Source: Bacteroidales bacterium | Lineage (GTDB): Bacteria > Bacteroidota > Bacteroidia > Bacteroidales > VadinHA17 | Direction of reading: 5' to 3' | NCBI GenBank assembly: GCA_016715075.1 | Contig: JADKBK010000009.1 | Location: forward strand, 1 to 64,000 | Length of the DNA: 64,000 nucleotides | Shown: one piece after another, positions 11,749 through 21,658 of the stretch | Layout: every line of letters starts with the position of its first letter | How positions within the stretch are numbered: position 1 is the first letter of the stretch | Made by a program: the position numbers and the translations under genes | The notes under the pieces: model-generated | Database searches by the model: none | The model's input: the letters and a program-made list of their open reading frames with translations, nothing else | Told to the model about the DNA's origin: nothing

Positions 11749-14088
11749 ATGGAAATAAAGCATCTGGAAAAATATAAAAAAATCCTTCTCATAATGGCCG
11801 GCTCCATAATAGTCTTTGTTATGCTGGTAATTATATTCAGTTCGCCTCTTACCAAATATCTCGTCAGAAAATATGACGAGAAGTATACCGGACGTAAAAT
11901 CAGAATGGGCTCGGCTTATGTAAACCCCCTGACCGGGTTCATATATTTAAGCAACCTAAAGATTTTTGAATTGAAAAGCGATAGCATTTTCTTTTCATCA
12001 GATGATGTAAGTGCAAATTTTTCAATCCTCAAGCTATTCTCAAAAACCTATGAAATAACAAGCCTGACATTAAACAATCCTCATGGTGCAATAATTCAAA
12101 ACAAGAAAGTTTTTAATTTTAATGACATTATTGATGTATTTTCTCCAAAGGAAAATTCAGATACAATCAAAGCACCTGTCCATTTTAATATCCTGAACAT
12201 TAAAATAATTAACGGGGAATTCCATTATACTGAAAAGCAAATCCCGATCAACTACTTTATTAAAAATGTAAATATTGAGAGTAAGGGCAAACGCTGGGAT
12301 ACAGATACGATTACTTTTAAATTTTCCTTATTGCCAGGTACAGGAACCGGTGATCTGAAAGGTGAAGCAACAATCAATTTAAAGAATAAGGATTACCGGC
12401 TGGCCTTAATCGCACACAAATTCAATTTAAATATCATTGAACAATATCTGAAAGACCTGATGAACTATGGAAGCTTCTCAGCCAATATTGACGCAAAAAT
12501 TAAATCGGATGGCAATTTTAATGATCTGGACGATGTCACTACAGCAGGGTTGCTTTCAATCAATGATTTTCATTTTGGGAAAAATCCGGAAGATGATTAT
12601 TTATCTTTTAAAAGACTGGTTATTGCAATAAAAGAGATGAGTCCAAGGGAGTATAAATATATGTACGACTCAATTTTGCTGGATCACCCATTTTTCAAAT
12701 ATGAACGTTATGATTCTCTGGATAATGTGCAAACCGTTTTTGGAAAAAAAGGCACCAACATTACAGCAGTTAAAGCAGATCCATCGAGGTTTAATCTTGT
12801 TATTGAAATAGTCAACTATATTAAAATCATCTCAAAGAATTTTTTGAAAAGCGATTACTACCTTAACCGCCTGAGAATTTATGACGCAGATCTTTTGTTT
12901 AACGACTATTCCACAACTGAAAAATTCTCACTGGAATTGAATCCGTTGAATATTATCGCGGATTCTATAGATAAAAATCATAACCGTGTAAATATCTCAC
13001 TAAAATCCAACATTAAACCTTTTGGTAACTTATCAGCTGCCCTGAGTATGAACCCAAAGGACAGTTCGGATTTTGATTTGCAATATCATTTCCGGAAATT
13101 AGCGGTTTCTATGTTTAATCCCTACATTATTTCTACAACATCTTTTCCTATTGACAGGGGTACATTGGATTTTAAAGGTTCCTGGAAAGTGAGAAATGGG
13201 CAGATACAAAGCATCAATCACCTTGTAATTATTGATCCCCGGCTAAGCAAGCGAATCAGAAATAAGGACACAAAATGGATTCCAGCCCCATTGATAATGG
13301 CTTTCATACGTGAACGCGGAAATGTGATTGATTACGAAATTCCAATAAGGGGAGATTTAAAGAATCCTAAATTTTTATTAAGCGACGCAATCTTTGATTT
13401 ACTTGGAAATATTTTTATTAAACCACCGGCAACTCCGTATATATTAACAGTAAAAAATAATGAGACTGAGATAGAAAAATCGCTCACATTGAAATGGATG
13501 ACACGGCAAGCTTCACTAATCCCTTCCCAGAAAAAGTTTGTTGATAAAATGGCAGAATCTCTGATTAAAAATCCAGACGCAGCTATAACAGTTAACCCTA
13601 AGCAATATGCATTAAAAGAGAAAGAATATATCCTTTTCTTTGAAGCTAAGAAAAAATACTTTCTTGGGATTAATAATAGAAATGAACGGGATTTCAATAT
13701 TGAAGATTCGGCAATGGTTGATAAAATGTCAGTTAAGGATTCTGCGTTCGTTCATTATCTGAATAAGCAGATAAAAGACTCAATGATATTTACAATACAG
13801 GAGAAATGCACCCGGATTGTTGATTCTTCGGTTATCAATAGTAAATTCCGCCAGTTGATAAAAGACAGGGAAAACAATTTTATTTCAGTTTTCAGGAAAA
13901 GGAATGTGGAAAAACAGATAAAGATTTCAACTAATGAATATGTTGTTCCTTTCAACGGCTTTTCATTCTATGAAATTGAATATAATGGAAAAAACCCGGC
14001 ATCCTTAATTAAAGCTTACCTTGAGATGAATGACCTGAACAATGAATCTCCAAGAAAACAATATAAGAAGAATCGAAAAAAATACTAG
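11749..14088 (+). CDS. DUF748 (AsmA-like) envelope protein
   Basis: The 779-residue protein has one N-terminal membrane anchor (about residues 12-32) followed by a long periplasmic, beta-rich, asparagine- and lysine-rich region. The segment ending FIRERGNVIDYEIPIRGDL with preceding IDRGTLDF and IDPRLSKRI matches the DUF748 pattern, related to AsmA-like lipid-transport or envelope-maintenance proteins. It has a strong AGGAGGAAAG ribosome site 5-10 bases before the ATG. It follows the glucan synthase gene by 76 bases on the same strand with no terminator visible, so it may share that transcript. The exact role is unknown. Confidence 0.7.
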   Translation: MEIKHLEKYKKILLIMAGSIIVFVMLVIIFSSPLTKYLVRKYDEKYTGRKIRMGSAYVNPLTGFIYLSNLKIFELKSDSIFFSSDDVSANFSILKLFSKTYEITSLTLNNPHGAIIQNKKVFNFNDIIDVFSPKENSDTIKAPVHFNILNIKIINGEFHYTEKQIPINYFIKNVNIESKGKRWDTDTITFKFSLLPGTGTGDLKGEATINLKNKDYRLALIAHKFNLNIIEQYLKDLMNYGSFSANIDAKIKSDGNFNDLDDVTTAGLLSINDFHFGKNPEDDYLSFKRLVIAIKEMSPREYKYMYDSILLDHPFFKYERYDSLDNVQTVFGKKGTNITAVKADPSRFNLVIEIVNYIKIISKNFLKSDYYLNRLRIYDADLLFNDYSTTEKFSLELNPLNIIADSIDKNHNRVNISLKSNIKPFGNLSAALSMNPKDSSDFDLQYHFRKLAVSMFNPYIISTTSFPIDRGTLDFKGSWKVRNGQIQSINHLVIIDPRLSKRIRNKDTKWIPAPLIMAFIRERGNVIDYEIPIRGDLKNPKFLLSDAIFDLLGNIFIKPPATPYILTVKNNETEIEKSLTLKWMTRQASLIPSQKKFVDKMAESLIKNPDAAITVNPKQYALKEKEYILFFEAKKKYFLGINNRNERDFNIEDSAMVDKMSVKDSAFVHYLNKQIKDSMIFTIQEKCTRIVDSSVINSKFRQLIKDRENNFISVFRKRNVEKQIKISTNEYVVPFNGFSFYEIEYNGKNPASLIKAYLEMNDLNNESPRKQYKKNRKKY

Positions 14089-14615
14089 GCCAGTTTAGTA
14101 AACCTGAAATTAAGAAATAGTGGCAAGGTTTTAATAACCAGTGAGATAAGCAATAAAAAACCTACTGATACTATCAGCCCGAATGAAAAGAGCCTGGTTC
14201 TTATTAATGTCAGAATGGCCCGGCGTTGCTTGGGTTTAACCTCCCATATAATATTTAAAGTTTTCTGAAGTTCGGCAAATACTCCTGTTGCTCCAGCAAG
14301 GACAATAATCAAACCTATTATTGTTGTGATAAGGGACTGATCTGTTTTACTTATGCTTACCACCATGCTTTGTACCTGTTTTGCTGTTTCTTCGCCCATC
14401 ATTGAGGCTATCTGATTATACAAATGCACTGTTAAAACATCTTCCTTAAAAAAGATTGTTGAGATTGAAATCACCATAATCAGTAATCCGGGGATACTGA
14501 AAATGGCATAATAGGCGATTACGGCGCTTTGCATAAATGGATCCTTGTTCCACCAGCTCTTTGCTGCTGTGGCTGCAATTTTGAAAAAGGATACTATTTC
14601 GTTTTTGATTACCAT
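14085..14615 (-). CDS. YihY/BrkB-family inner-membrane protein, C-terminally truncated
   Basis: Residues 1-165 match the N-terminal half of the YihY/BrkB family: an amphipathic start, AVIAYYAIFSIPGLLIMV, and the conserved loop GATGVFAELQKTLNIIWEV before RTRLFSFGLIVSVGFLLL. Family members have about 280-300 residues and six membrane segments. This frame stops at 176 after a divergent tail (FLNFRFTKLA), losing the last two or three segments. No other minus-strand frame beyond the stop encodes the missing part, because the DUF748 gene of the opposite strand occupies it (the two ends overlap by 4 bases). It is the last gene of the csbD-led operon. It is probably non-functional or a shortened variant. 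Confidence 0.75.
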   Translation of the reverse strand: MVIKNEIVSFFKIAATAAKSWWNKDPFMQSAVIAYYAIFSIPGLLIMVISISTIFFKEDVLTVHLYNQIASMMGEETAKQVQSMVVSISKTDQSLITTIIGLIIVLAGATGVFAELQKTLNIIWEVKPKQRRAILTLIRTRLFSFGLIVSVGFLLLISLVIKTLPLFLNFRFTKLA

Positions 14616-14717
14616 AATGGTATCGTTTTATACCGGATAACTCTTTCTTTAAACTTCTTATTTTCAAATTTGTAAGTCGTGTTGAAAGTCTGAAGACTGA
14701 CTCAGGACTAAATTCTG

Positions 14718-16192
14718 CTACTGATTTGAGTTTTTAAGTTCACTGAGAAGCTCATTCAGATCAAGTGTAGCATAAGTGGATGCATCATCTGACATGCCAT
14801 AAGGAATGATAAGGCTTTTGTTGTGGATAATTGAGCCACAGGAGTAAACAACATTAGGAACATAACCTTCCCTCTCTTCATTGTTGGGTGACAATAATGG
14901 CGTCTTCAGTCTTCCGATTTCATTTTCCGGATTTCCCAGTTCATATAAAGATGCTCCAAGTACGTATTCCCTCATGGGGCCTACTGCATGTGTAATTACC
15001 AGCCAGCCGGCCTCCGTTTCGATCGGGGAGCCGCAATTACCTATCTGAATAAGTTCCCACGAAAACTTGGGTTTCTGTATGAGCGTTGCATGACGCCAGA
15101 CATTAATATTATCTGAATAAGCGAGATAATTATTGACACCATCTATTCTGCAGAGTGCTGCATACTTCCCGTTGATCTTCCGGGGGAACAGAGCCATTCC
15201 TTATTCTGTGCCAGCTCACCATGGACAGGTAATCCTTTGAAATGATAGAAATCTTTGGTTTGGAGTAGTTTTGGTAAAATTGACATACCATCATATGCAG
15301 TATATGTCGCATAATAGACAGCCTCACCGCTATCCTCTGTGAATTTAACAAATCGTGCATCTTCAATACCATTTTTCTCAGTATCAGATATAGGGAAGAT
15401 GACTCTTTCGGAAATCGCTGAATCGAGTGAGAAATCAATTTCATAATGCGATAAGGCAAGCCACATTATCTGGTTTATAATGTTCTCCTTTTCCGGTGAA
15501 AGCAGGTGTGTGTTTCTTATTTCTTCTGCAGCTTTTTTCAATTCCCCATAAGTAAACCTGTCTTTCAGTTTTTCTATTAGAAAGAGAGGAGAAACTTTAT
15601 TATAAAGATCATGCATTTCATCAAGGGTCTTTAGAATTGATTTTTTGTTATAGACATGCCTTTTGATACGCATAGCCTCTGCCAGCATCTTGCCAACCGG
15701 CTCAATAACAAGATTATTGTTCCTGTCAATTACTGCTGAACGGAAGACAATAGAGGAAATATGTCCTTCCCCTGTCGCCCTGAAACTGAATATCAATCGT
15801 TTCTCTCCTGATGACAATTCTGACTGATCGGGATCTTCCACGATTGAAGGATTAAAAAATGCGGCTGATTCAATGGAATACTCTATTGTGAAATATGATC
15901 CTATAAGTGCTTTTCGTGACCTGTCAATCCTGGCATGCCTGATTCCCATCTCCTCAAACAAAACTATAAGCTTATTAAAATGTGTTTCAAATATCATGGA
16001 GATATTCCTGTGACGCCTGGAAAAACCTCTCAGTACCTGACTTAATGCTATACACACCTCCCTTTCAGGCATTGCCATTACTTCCCTGATAATATTCATA
16101 CTCCTTTCATTGGACAGACTAAAGAATCGGGCTATGACCCTGGTTGGATCAGGTAAAAATCTGGTATCTTTTCTGGTCAGTGTAACTTGCAT
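14718..16192 (-). CDS. GH130 family mannoside phosphorylase/hydrolase, one-base break near 15199
   Basis: Frames 15143-16192 and 14718-15197 are one gene. The first goes out of frame after GELAQNK, where the second starts MALFPRKINGKYA; one extra C in the plus-strand pair at 15199-15200 restores NKGMALFPRK and gives 491 residues. The protein has the long N-terminal extension (LPDPTRVIARFF, RHRNISMIFETHF) seen in GH130 enzymes like the 1,2-beta-oligomannan phosphorylases. The five-bladed propeller motifs include GIEDARFVKF, NCGSPIETEAGW and REGYVPNVVYSCG. It is 11 bases downstream of the GT4-fusion gene, so the pair may make and recycle one mannose-containing glycan. Substrate assignment is by family resemblance only. 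Confidence 0.88.
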
Positions 16193-16203
16193 CTGAAAAT
16201 GAA

Positions 16204-18615
16204 TTAATTAAACCCACGGGGAGATTTATTCTTCTTTTTTGAGCTGTTACCGGAATCTTCGGGAACCTTCATACACATTATCCCGGGTTTACGGCTATAC
16301 TTTTCAATTGTAATTCTTGCCATCAGGTAACTGACCAATGATTCTGCACCCTGGTTGAGGTTTACATGATTTTCCTCAAGTCCGTCATAACACCCTGAGG
16401 TACAGGGGTTATAGACTATCTGATGAAGACGGTTGGTGCCTAAAAACCAGTTAAAGGCTGTTTCCATTTTAAGGCGATATTCTTTGTCCATAAACACATC
16501 ATAGAACTTGCTCAGGGTCATAACTGTATAAGCCACGTCAATCGGCTGTTCCCCAAAACTTCCGGCAGTCTCTCCTCTGAGCAGCCATTTTTTGCTTGAG
16601 ATGACTTCTATACCGTTTTTATTGAATGTTTTCGACAACAGGAACCCAAAGGACGATCTGGCTATAACCCTGTATACAGGCAGACCTGTTACAAGCCATG
16701 CATAAAGCAGAGCTTCAGGCATAATACTATTGGCATATGTAAGATAACTCTCGAACCATTCCCATTTTTTATTTGATTCATGTCTGTACATCTGAACCAG
16801 ACGATCCGCGAATATCTTTATAAGTTTATGATTCCCATTGGATTTTGTGACCATCTGGTGGTAATACAATCCTTTAATGGCAAATGCCATGGCCCTTGGT
16901 GAATGGATCATTTCGATTGCAGGTATGACTTTCTGAAAAATAGCTTCTGCCTCGTCGGTGATTACAGCGGGGAGAAGATTCCTTTCAGATATTAAATAGC
17001 CAAGCGCCCAGAGAGCTCTTCCGTTAGAGTCATCGAGGTTCACATCCTGGTTCTGTGTCGTAAATGTACAATCAGTACTCATATAATTGAGAAAATTGCC
17101 GGCAGGCTGCTGGCATAATTTTATAAAGCTGAGATATTTCTTTATATAAAAAACTATCTTTTTATCCAGGGTTAATTTATAGTACATGCATACAGCTACC
17201 AGTGCCCTGGCATTGTCATCAAGTGTATAACCGGAACCAGGATCCGGCTGGCTGATTCTGGAAAATTGAATAATACCTGTACTGGTTGTCATTTTGCGCA
17301 GATGCCTTATATCTATTGCCGGAAGATTATGCTGCAAAGTGACTTGTTCCTCAGATATATTTTCAAAAAGGATCGCATGCGCTACTGCGGAATTCTCCCA
17401 GGCTGAGGATACTATTTTCTGCAAGATGTTTGTACTTATACTTCTTCTTAGCTGATCATCATTTAATAACCTGATGACACCTGAAGCCAATTGTTCAGAA
17501 TTTCCAAAGTCAAAAATAATCCCTGTATCCGGAGTCAGTACCTCCTTGGCATGAGGTATCGGCGTGGAAATGATAGGGCAGCCGCAACTCATGGCATATA
17601 CAAAGGTACCGCTGACAGCCTGATTGGGATCCCTGGTCGTAAAGAGATAAATATCGGTAAGCTGTAAATATTCAAGTAATTCCGGCAATGCCAGATAGCT
17701 ATTTACAAATTTCACATACCCGGTCATCTCAGATTGGATAATAATTTCCTCGAGACTTTTCCTGTAGATTTCACCTTCTGCCTTTACAACTTCTGGATGT
17801 GTCTTGCCAATAACCAGAAATAATACATCGGGATTTGCTTTTACAATAGCCGGCAAAGCTTTTAGAGTAGTTTCTATACTCTTGCCTGAACTAAGAAGGC
17901 CAAATGTAGTAAGCACCTTCCTGCCAGTTAATCCGTACTTCTTTTTTAAAACTGATTTTCCCAGATGTGATACCAGATGAGTACCATGAGCTATAACAGA
18001 TATCTTTCCATCGTTTACACCATAGTCGTTTACCAGTATCTCTGCCGAATTATTGGTCATCACTATTACTGATGCACAAACTTCAGCAATACTGCCAATC
18101 TGTTGTTTCAGACTGGTGTCTGGATGCGGAAGAACAGTATGAAAAACAATCAAAACCGGTTTTGAAAGAACCGATAAAAAGCGCAAGAATGCATTTTCCT
18201 GAACTCTGAAAAAGCCAAATTCATGCTGAATCAGTACAATATTAACACAATCGTCATTATTAATATTGATTGCCAGGTCATTATATGACTCCTGCAAAGA
18301 TGTTTTGAGCACATATTTAACTTCATCAGGATATTTGTAATCAGTATCACCTGACTCCAGTGCACACACTTTCAGAGATAGCGAATTACTGAATTTATTA
18401 TCCAGTGCTTTTATCAGATCCTGTGAATAAGTTGCAATGCCGCACTCCCTTGGAGGATATGAAGTTAAAAATAATATTTCAGTCATTTTCCCGGTATGAT
18501 CCTGTACAGGAGACTGAGTATTATTCAGCAAAGCATAACTATGCTTCTCATATTCATTCTCATATCTCAGTTCAGTTGGGGATAAGAATATATTCTCATT
18601 ATTACCTTTTATCAT
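16204..18615 (-). CDS. GT4 glycosyltransferase fused to a helical C-terminal domain
   Basis: The 803-residue protein has two parts. Residues about 45-410 are a GT-B glycosyltransferase (SYPPRECGIATYSQDL at the start, SGTFVYAMSCGCPIISTPIP in the donor domain). Residues about 430-780 are a helical region rich in paired aromatic and acidic motifs (YTLDDNARALVAVCMYY, DDSNGRALWALGYL, GEQPIDVAYTVM), consistent with an alpha/alpha-toroid glycosidase-like fold. Such two-part proteins commonly neighbour GH130 genes. The start ATG overlaps the TGA of the exporter gene (ATGA, 18612-18615). The role is probably cytoplasmic synthesis of a mannosylated product processed by GH130; this is inference from context. 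Confidence 0.8.
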   Translation of the reverse strand: MIKGNNENIFLSPTELRYENEYEKHSYALLNNTQSPVQDHTGKMTEILFLTSYPPRECGIATYSQDLIKALDNKFSNSLSLKVCALESGDTDYKYPDEVKYVLKTSLQESYNDLAININNDDCVNIVLIQHEFGFFRVQENAFLRFLSVLSKPVLIVFHTVLPHPDTSLKQQIGSIAEVCASVIVMTNNSAEILVNDYGVNDGKISVIAHGTHLVSHLGKSVLKKKYGLTGRKVLTTFGLLSSGKSIETTLKALPAIVKANPDVLFLVIGKTHPEVVKAEGEIYRKSLEEIIIQSEMTGYVKFVNSYLALPELLEYLQLTDIYLFTTRDPNQAVSGTFVYAMSCGCPIISTPIPHAKEVLTPDTGIIFDFGNSEQLASGVIRLLNDDQLRRSISTNILQKIVSSAWENSAVAHAILFENISEEQVTLQHNLPAIDIRHLRKMTTSTGIIQFSRISQPDPGSGYTLDDNARALVAVCMYYKLTLDKKIVFYIKKYLSFIKLCQQPAGNFLNYMSTDCTFTTQNQDVNLDDSNGRALWALGYLISERNLLPAVITDEAEAIFQKVIPAIEMIHSPRAMAFAIKGLYYHQMVTKSNGNHKLIKIFADRLVQMYRHESNKKWEWFESYLTYANSIMPEALLYAWLVTGLPVYRVIARSSFGFLLSKTFNKNGIEVISSKKWLLRGETAGSFGEQPIDVAYTVMTLSKFYDVFMDKEYRLKMETAFNWFLGTNRLHQIVYNPCTSGCYDGLEENHVNLNQGAESLVSYLMARITIEKYSRKPGIMCMKVPEDSGNSSKKKNKSPRGFN

Positions 18616-19721
18616 TTAGTTTTACTTTTAATTTTCTTGATAATCGAATCGATTTTTATTAATGGGGGAATGGTGTCACCTAACAAAAAGCCCCATGGTT
18701 TTAACGATTCGATATTGTCACAGATCAGTTTCACAATGGCAAGAACCGGAATTGAAAGGAACATCCCTGGTATACCCCATAAAGCATTACCGGCAATAAC
18801 AACTATAATAGAAAAAAGAGCGTTGATTTTCACTTTTGAAGCCACTATGATAGGAACAATATAGTTGTTGTCTATCAGTTGAATTATGTAATATGCAATC
18901 AGGACATATAAGGCATATAGCGGTGTCGATTTGGTGACTATGGCAACAATCATTGGTAATGCCACCGCAACAAGTCCTCCGATATAGGGAATTATGTTTA
19001 GCAGCGCACCAAGAATGCCAATAATAAGGGCATATTCAATTCCAAGTATTAAAAGGGCTAATGTATCAAGTATCGCGACAATTACTGCTTCGATAAGCAG
19101 TCCGGTAAGGTAGTGCTGAATAACTGTTTTGATCTGTGTAACTATTTCCTTTACCTGGCTGTGATTATCTTTGCCAAACAGCTTCCAGATAAACTCAAGC
19201 AGCAAAGGTTGATAAAACAATATCAAAAATACATATACCGGAAGTAAAAACAAGACTACGAGAATGCTGCCTGCAATGACAAGCGTCTGCCCTATTGCAG
19301 CAGTGCTTATATTGATTATTTCAGCACCGGTTTTTGTTATCCAGGCATGTATCTTTTGAGGGTCTTTATTAAAATAATCCGCAGCCTCATTAATGGTCTG
19401 ATTGATTATAGCGGTAAATTTGTCAACAAGCAGCGGCCATGAATCTGCGAAGCGGTTCACCTGAGAAATAAGAAGAGAGCCAAATGCTGCTATTACGAGG
19501 AAAGTAAGTAATAAAGTAATTGCTATTGCCACCACCCTGTTTATCCTGATCCTGACCAGAAAGTCAACAAGCGGGCTCAGAACAATAGCTATTATAGTTG
19601 CAAATACAACAGGAACAATAATATTCTTTGCAATGTATAGTATTGCAAATAAGGCTATAGCTCCAATAAAAAAAATAGTTACCCTGGCGTAAAAAGGTAA
19701 TTTTAGCCCATCACTTGTCAC
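18612..19721 (-). CDS. AI-2E family transporter (PerM/TqsA type)
   Basis: The 369-residue protein has the family's hydrophobic layout: two N-terminal membrane segments (residues about 12-55), one near 65-90, a hydrophilic stretch 95-145, then about five segments to residue 340. Conserved segments include IIPYIGG near 240 and the proline/glycine motif NALWGIPGMFLSIP near 315. Family members are eight-helix exporters proposed for autoinducer-2, sodium or other small solutes; the substrate is uncertain. It is 5 bases downstream of the 129-residue gene and overlaps the next gene by 4 bases, so it sits in the middle of the stress operon. Confidence 0.88.
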   Translation of the reverse strand: MTSDGLKLPFYARVTIFFIGAIALFAILYIAKNIIVPVVFATIIAIVLSPLVDFLVRIRINRVVAIAITLLLTFLVIAAFGSLLISQVNRFADSWPLLVDKFTAIINQTINEAADYFNKDPQKIHAWITKTGAEIINISTAAIGQTLVIAGSILVVLFLLPVYVFLILFYQPLLLEFIWKLFGKDNHSQVKEIVTQIKTVIQHYLTGLLIEAVIVAILDTLALLILGIEYALIIGILGALLNIIPYIGGLVAVALPMIVAIVTKSTPLYALYVLIAYYIIQLIDNNYIVPIIVASKVKINALFSIIVVIAGNALWGIPGMFLSIPVLAIVKLICDNIESLKPWGFLLGDTIPPLIKIDSIIKKIKSKTK

Positions 19722-19726
19722 AGCTT

Positions 19727-20116
19727 TTAATAGTTCTTTTCTCTTTTACGGAGAAAATATTTCATGATCATCTGCCCATAAGTTTTTATTGTATCGGGAT
19801 GATCAGCAACGACATTTGAAACACCGAACTGAAGTACCGAGCCAAGAAGCTTTCTAACCATATTGCCCGATGCTCCAACAAAGATCGTGTTTGTAAGAAA
19901 ACCTGACGCGATTCCCAGTGCAGTGCCAAGAATATTATCTATCAGATAAGGAGATGAGGAAATATCATGCAAGGCATTTTTGATCAGGTTTACCGGTTTT
20001 ACGCTTTCAAACGCCTGGAAAACCTGATCCTTTAATACAGCTGCCTGAATACCACGCTCAACTTCCAATATTTGAATAGCATTTTTAAGATCTGCCGAAG
20101 AGGTAATGTTTTGCAT
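19727..20116 (-). CDS. Small protein of unknown function in the stress operon
   Basis: A 129-residue protein that I do not recognise. The first 45 residues are helical and charged. Residues about 58-80 are glycine- and alanine-rich and mildly hydrophobic (NILGTALGIASGFLTNTIF). The end is basic (KYFLRKREKNY). It lies between the holin-like gene (7 bases upstream) and the AI-2E exporter (5 bases downstream), so it is cotranscribed with membrane stress genes. It may be peripheral or membrane-associated. Confidence 0.65.
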   Translation of the reverse strand: MQNITSSADLKNAIQILEVERGIQAAVLKDQVFQAFESVKPVNLIKNALHDISSSPYLIDNILGTALGIASGFLTNTIFVGASGNMVRKLLGSVLQFGVSNVVADHPDTIKTYGQMIMKYFLRKREKNY

Positions 20117-20122
20117 AATATC

Positions 20123-20464
20123 TTATTTAAGAATATTTTTAATGAAATAATCACTTGCAAGCCTCTTCAGCCACTTGTGCATAAAGAAATGAACGGCAAG
20201 TCCTGCAATAACATAAAAACCAGCTACCACAAAGAATCCGTAAAACATTTTTCCAAGAACATCACCCAGCCATAATGCCAAACCGAGATTAAGAAAAAGA
20301 ATGAATGAGGCTATAAGTACAAAAACAACAGAATGAGGCACAAAAGATGACACGGCATCCGATGTTCTGTCAACCGCTTTAAGCCTGACCAATTCAAGGC
20401 TGGTTTTCCCGAATTCAGAGGCCTTTTCAATTAAAGATTCAAACAATTTGGTATTATCTTCCAT
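20123..20464 (-). CDS. Holin-superfamily-III-like (DUF1469) membrane protein
   Basis: The 113-residue protein has an amphipathic N-terminal helix, two closely spaced membrane segments (about 44-66 and 74-94) and a basic C-terminus. It resembles the phage-holin-like/DUF1469 proteins found beside YtxH and DUF883-type genes in stress operons. No phage genes are near, so a lysis role is unlikely. It lies 39 bases downstream of the cupin-like gene. Confidence 0.7.
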   Translation of the reverse strand: MEDNTKLFESLIEKASEFGKTSLELVRLKAVDRTSDAVSSFVPHSVVFVLIASFILFLNLGLALWLGDVLGKMFYGFFVVAGFYVIAGLAVHFFMHKWLKRLASDYFIKNILK

Positions 20465-20503
20465 GACTTCTGTCCTCTTTAAACTGTTTAATAAATAACA
20501 TGT

Positions 20504-20917
20504 TCAATTATTTACTACCGTGTTACCAATGTCTGAAATTGTCATGAGAAATATTGTTTGCTCCCCTGTTGTAAGACGGTATTTTATATGTTCCTTCAGC
20601 GTCACCAGCTGATCCTTATGAATTATTACTGCATCCTCCTGTATATGAAACTTCAGTTGCCCTTCAAGTATGCGAAGGGAAACTGAGTTATTTGACTGAA
20701 AGGATTCAATTTCAGTCCCTTCATGCATGGCAGTCAAGACTATCTTCTCATTCTGTCCCTTAAAAAGGATCATTGCATGAAGAACCTGATTTGACCATTC
20801 ATCGCTTCGCTTCATTGTTGCTACCAGCAATGGCAGATCAAAGTCCGACAATTTACATTCTGATAAATTCTGACGTTGGGTACTACCCTGGCTGGTCTGC
20901 AAAATTTCTATTCCCAT
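20504..20917 (-). CDS. Cupin-like small protein
   Basis: A 137-residue protein with a cupin-like beta pattern. The core AMILFKGQNEKIVLTAMHEGTEIESFQ, followed by LRILEGQLKFHIQEDAVIIHKDQLVTL, matches the two conserved cupin half-motifs loosely, including the single histidine/glutamate pair. It has no signal peptide. It resembles cupins found with envelope-stress genes, but its ligand is unknown. Part of the csbD-led operon, between YtxH and the holin-like gene. Confidence 0.6.
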   Translation of the reverse strand: MGIEILQTSQGSTQRQNLSECKLSDFDLPLLVATMKRSDEWSNQVLHAMILFKGQNEKIVLTAMHEGTEIESFQSNNSVSLRILEGQLKFHIQEDAVIIHKDQLVTLKEHIKYRLTTGEQTIFLMTISDIGNTVVNN

Positions 20918-20963
20918 AACTGAATCCTATATCTTATGTGACATTTATCGAAAGCTTAGCATT

Positions 20964-21242
20964 TCAACCTGTAGCTGATTTTGCATCTTTAACGGTCTGT
21001 TTTACTTTGGAAATATCCTGCTCAGCCATTTCTGAAACTACCTCTTTGACCTCTTCCATTTTTTCGGAGACCGTATCTATAAATTCATCAAATTTTCCCC
21101 GTATCCCATCCATGTAGTCATCCGCTTTATCGGATATCTTTTTCCTGGTATTCTCTCCTTTATCAGGAGCAAATAAGACACCTATCAATGCTCCGGCAGC
21201 CACACCTGCCAATAATCCCAATAATATTTTTCCCGAACTCAT
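20964..21242 (-). CDS. YtxH domain-containing protein
   Basis: The 92-residue product matches the YtxH/gas-vesicle-like pattern. A short N-terminal hydrophobic segment (LLGLLAGVAAGALIGVLFAP) is followed directly by the conserved DKGENTRKKI motif and then a charged amphipathic helix. Members are membrane-tethered general stress proteins of unknown biochemical action. Its neighbours (CsbD-like, lmo0937-like, holin-like, exporter) are typical. Confidence 0.88.
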   Translation of the reverse strand: MSSGKILLGLLAGVAAGALIGVLFAPDKGENTRKKISDKADDYMDGIRGKFDEFIDTVSEKMEEVKEVVSEMAEQDISKVKQTVKDAKSATG

Positions 21243-21318
21243 GATCTTGTTTTTAATTAATTTTACTAATAATCAAACTAAGGGATCTCAATCCTGATAA
21301 GTATCCCTTTTTTAACGA

Positions 21319-21636
21319 TTACAATAATATAATAAGCAGGATTACGATAAGAACAATAGTTCCAACTGACAGATACACGCCACCGCTGATTTCTCTGAGC
21401 TTATGATTAATCGATTTAACTTCTTTTCTTAATTCTTTCTTTTCAGAGGCTTTCAATTCTGACTTATCCATAGCATTTATTTCATTAAGCCGTAATTCAA
21501 GTGTTCTGGCTTCAGCAGAGTCCGCAGGTTTTGGAGCCTCCATTGGTGCAGGTTCAGTTGATGCTGCTTTTGATTGCAGCGGGAGAAAGGTGAATGACAG
21601 GAATACTGCCATTACGCAAAGCATGATTTTTTTCAT
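21319..21636 (-). CDS. Small secreted/membrane stress-operon protein
   Basis: A 105-residue protein with a Sec signal peptide (cleavage about residue 24 after QSKA), a proline-rich linker, a charged helical segment (LNEINAMDKSELKASEKKELRKEV, described in part) and a C-terminal membrane segment (about 86-105) that ends the protein with no cytoplasmic tail. The layout suggests a tail-anchored periplasmic helix. Its function is not known. The gap to the lmo0937-like gene is 22 bases. Confidence 0.7.
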   Translation of the reverse strand: MKKIMLCVMAVFLSFTFLPLQSKAASTEPAPMEAPKPADSAEARTLELRLNEINAMDKSELKASEKKELRKEVKSINHKLREISGGVYLSVGTIVLIVILLIILL

Positions 21637-21658
21637 TTTATTCCTTTTTTTAATTTGT

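Noticed and set aside
20123..20464. Prophage holin
   Set aside because: No phage genes nearby; the protein fits the DUF1469 stress-operon type.
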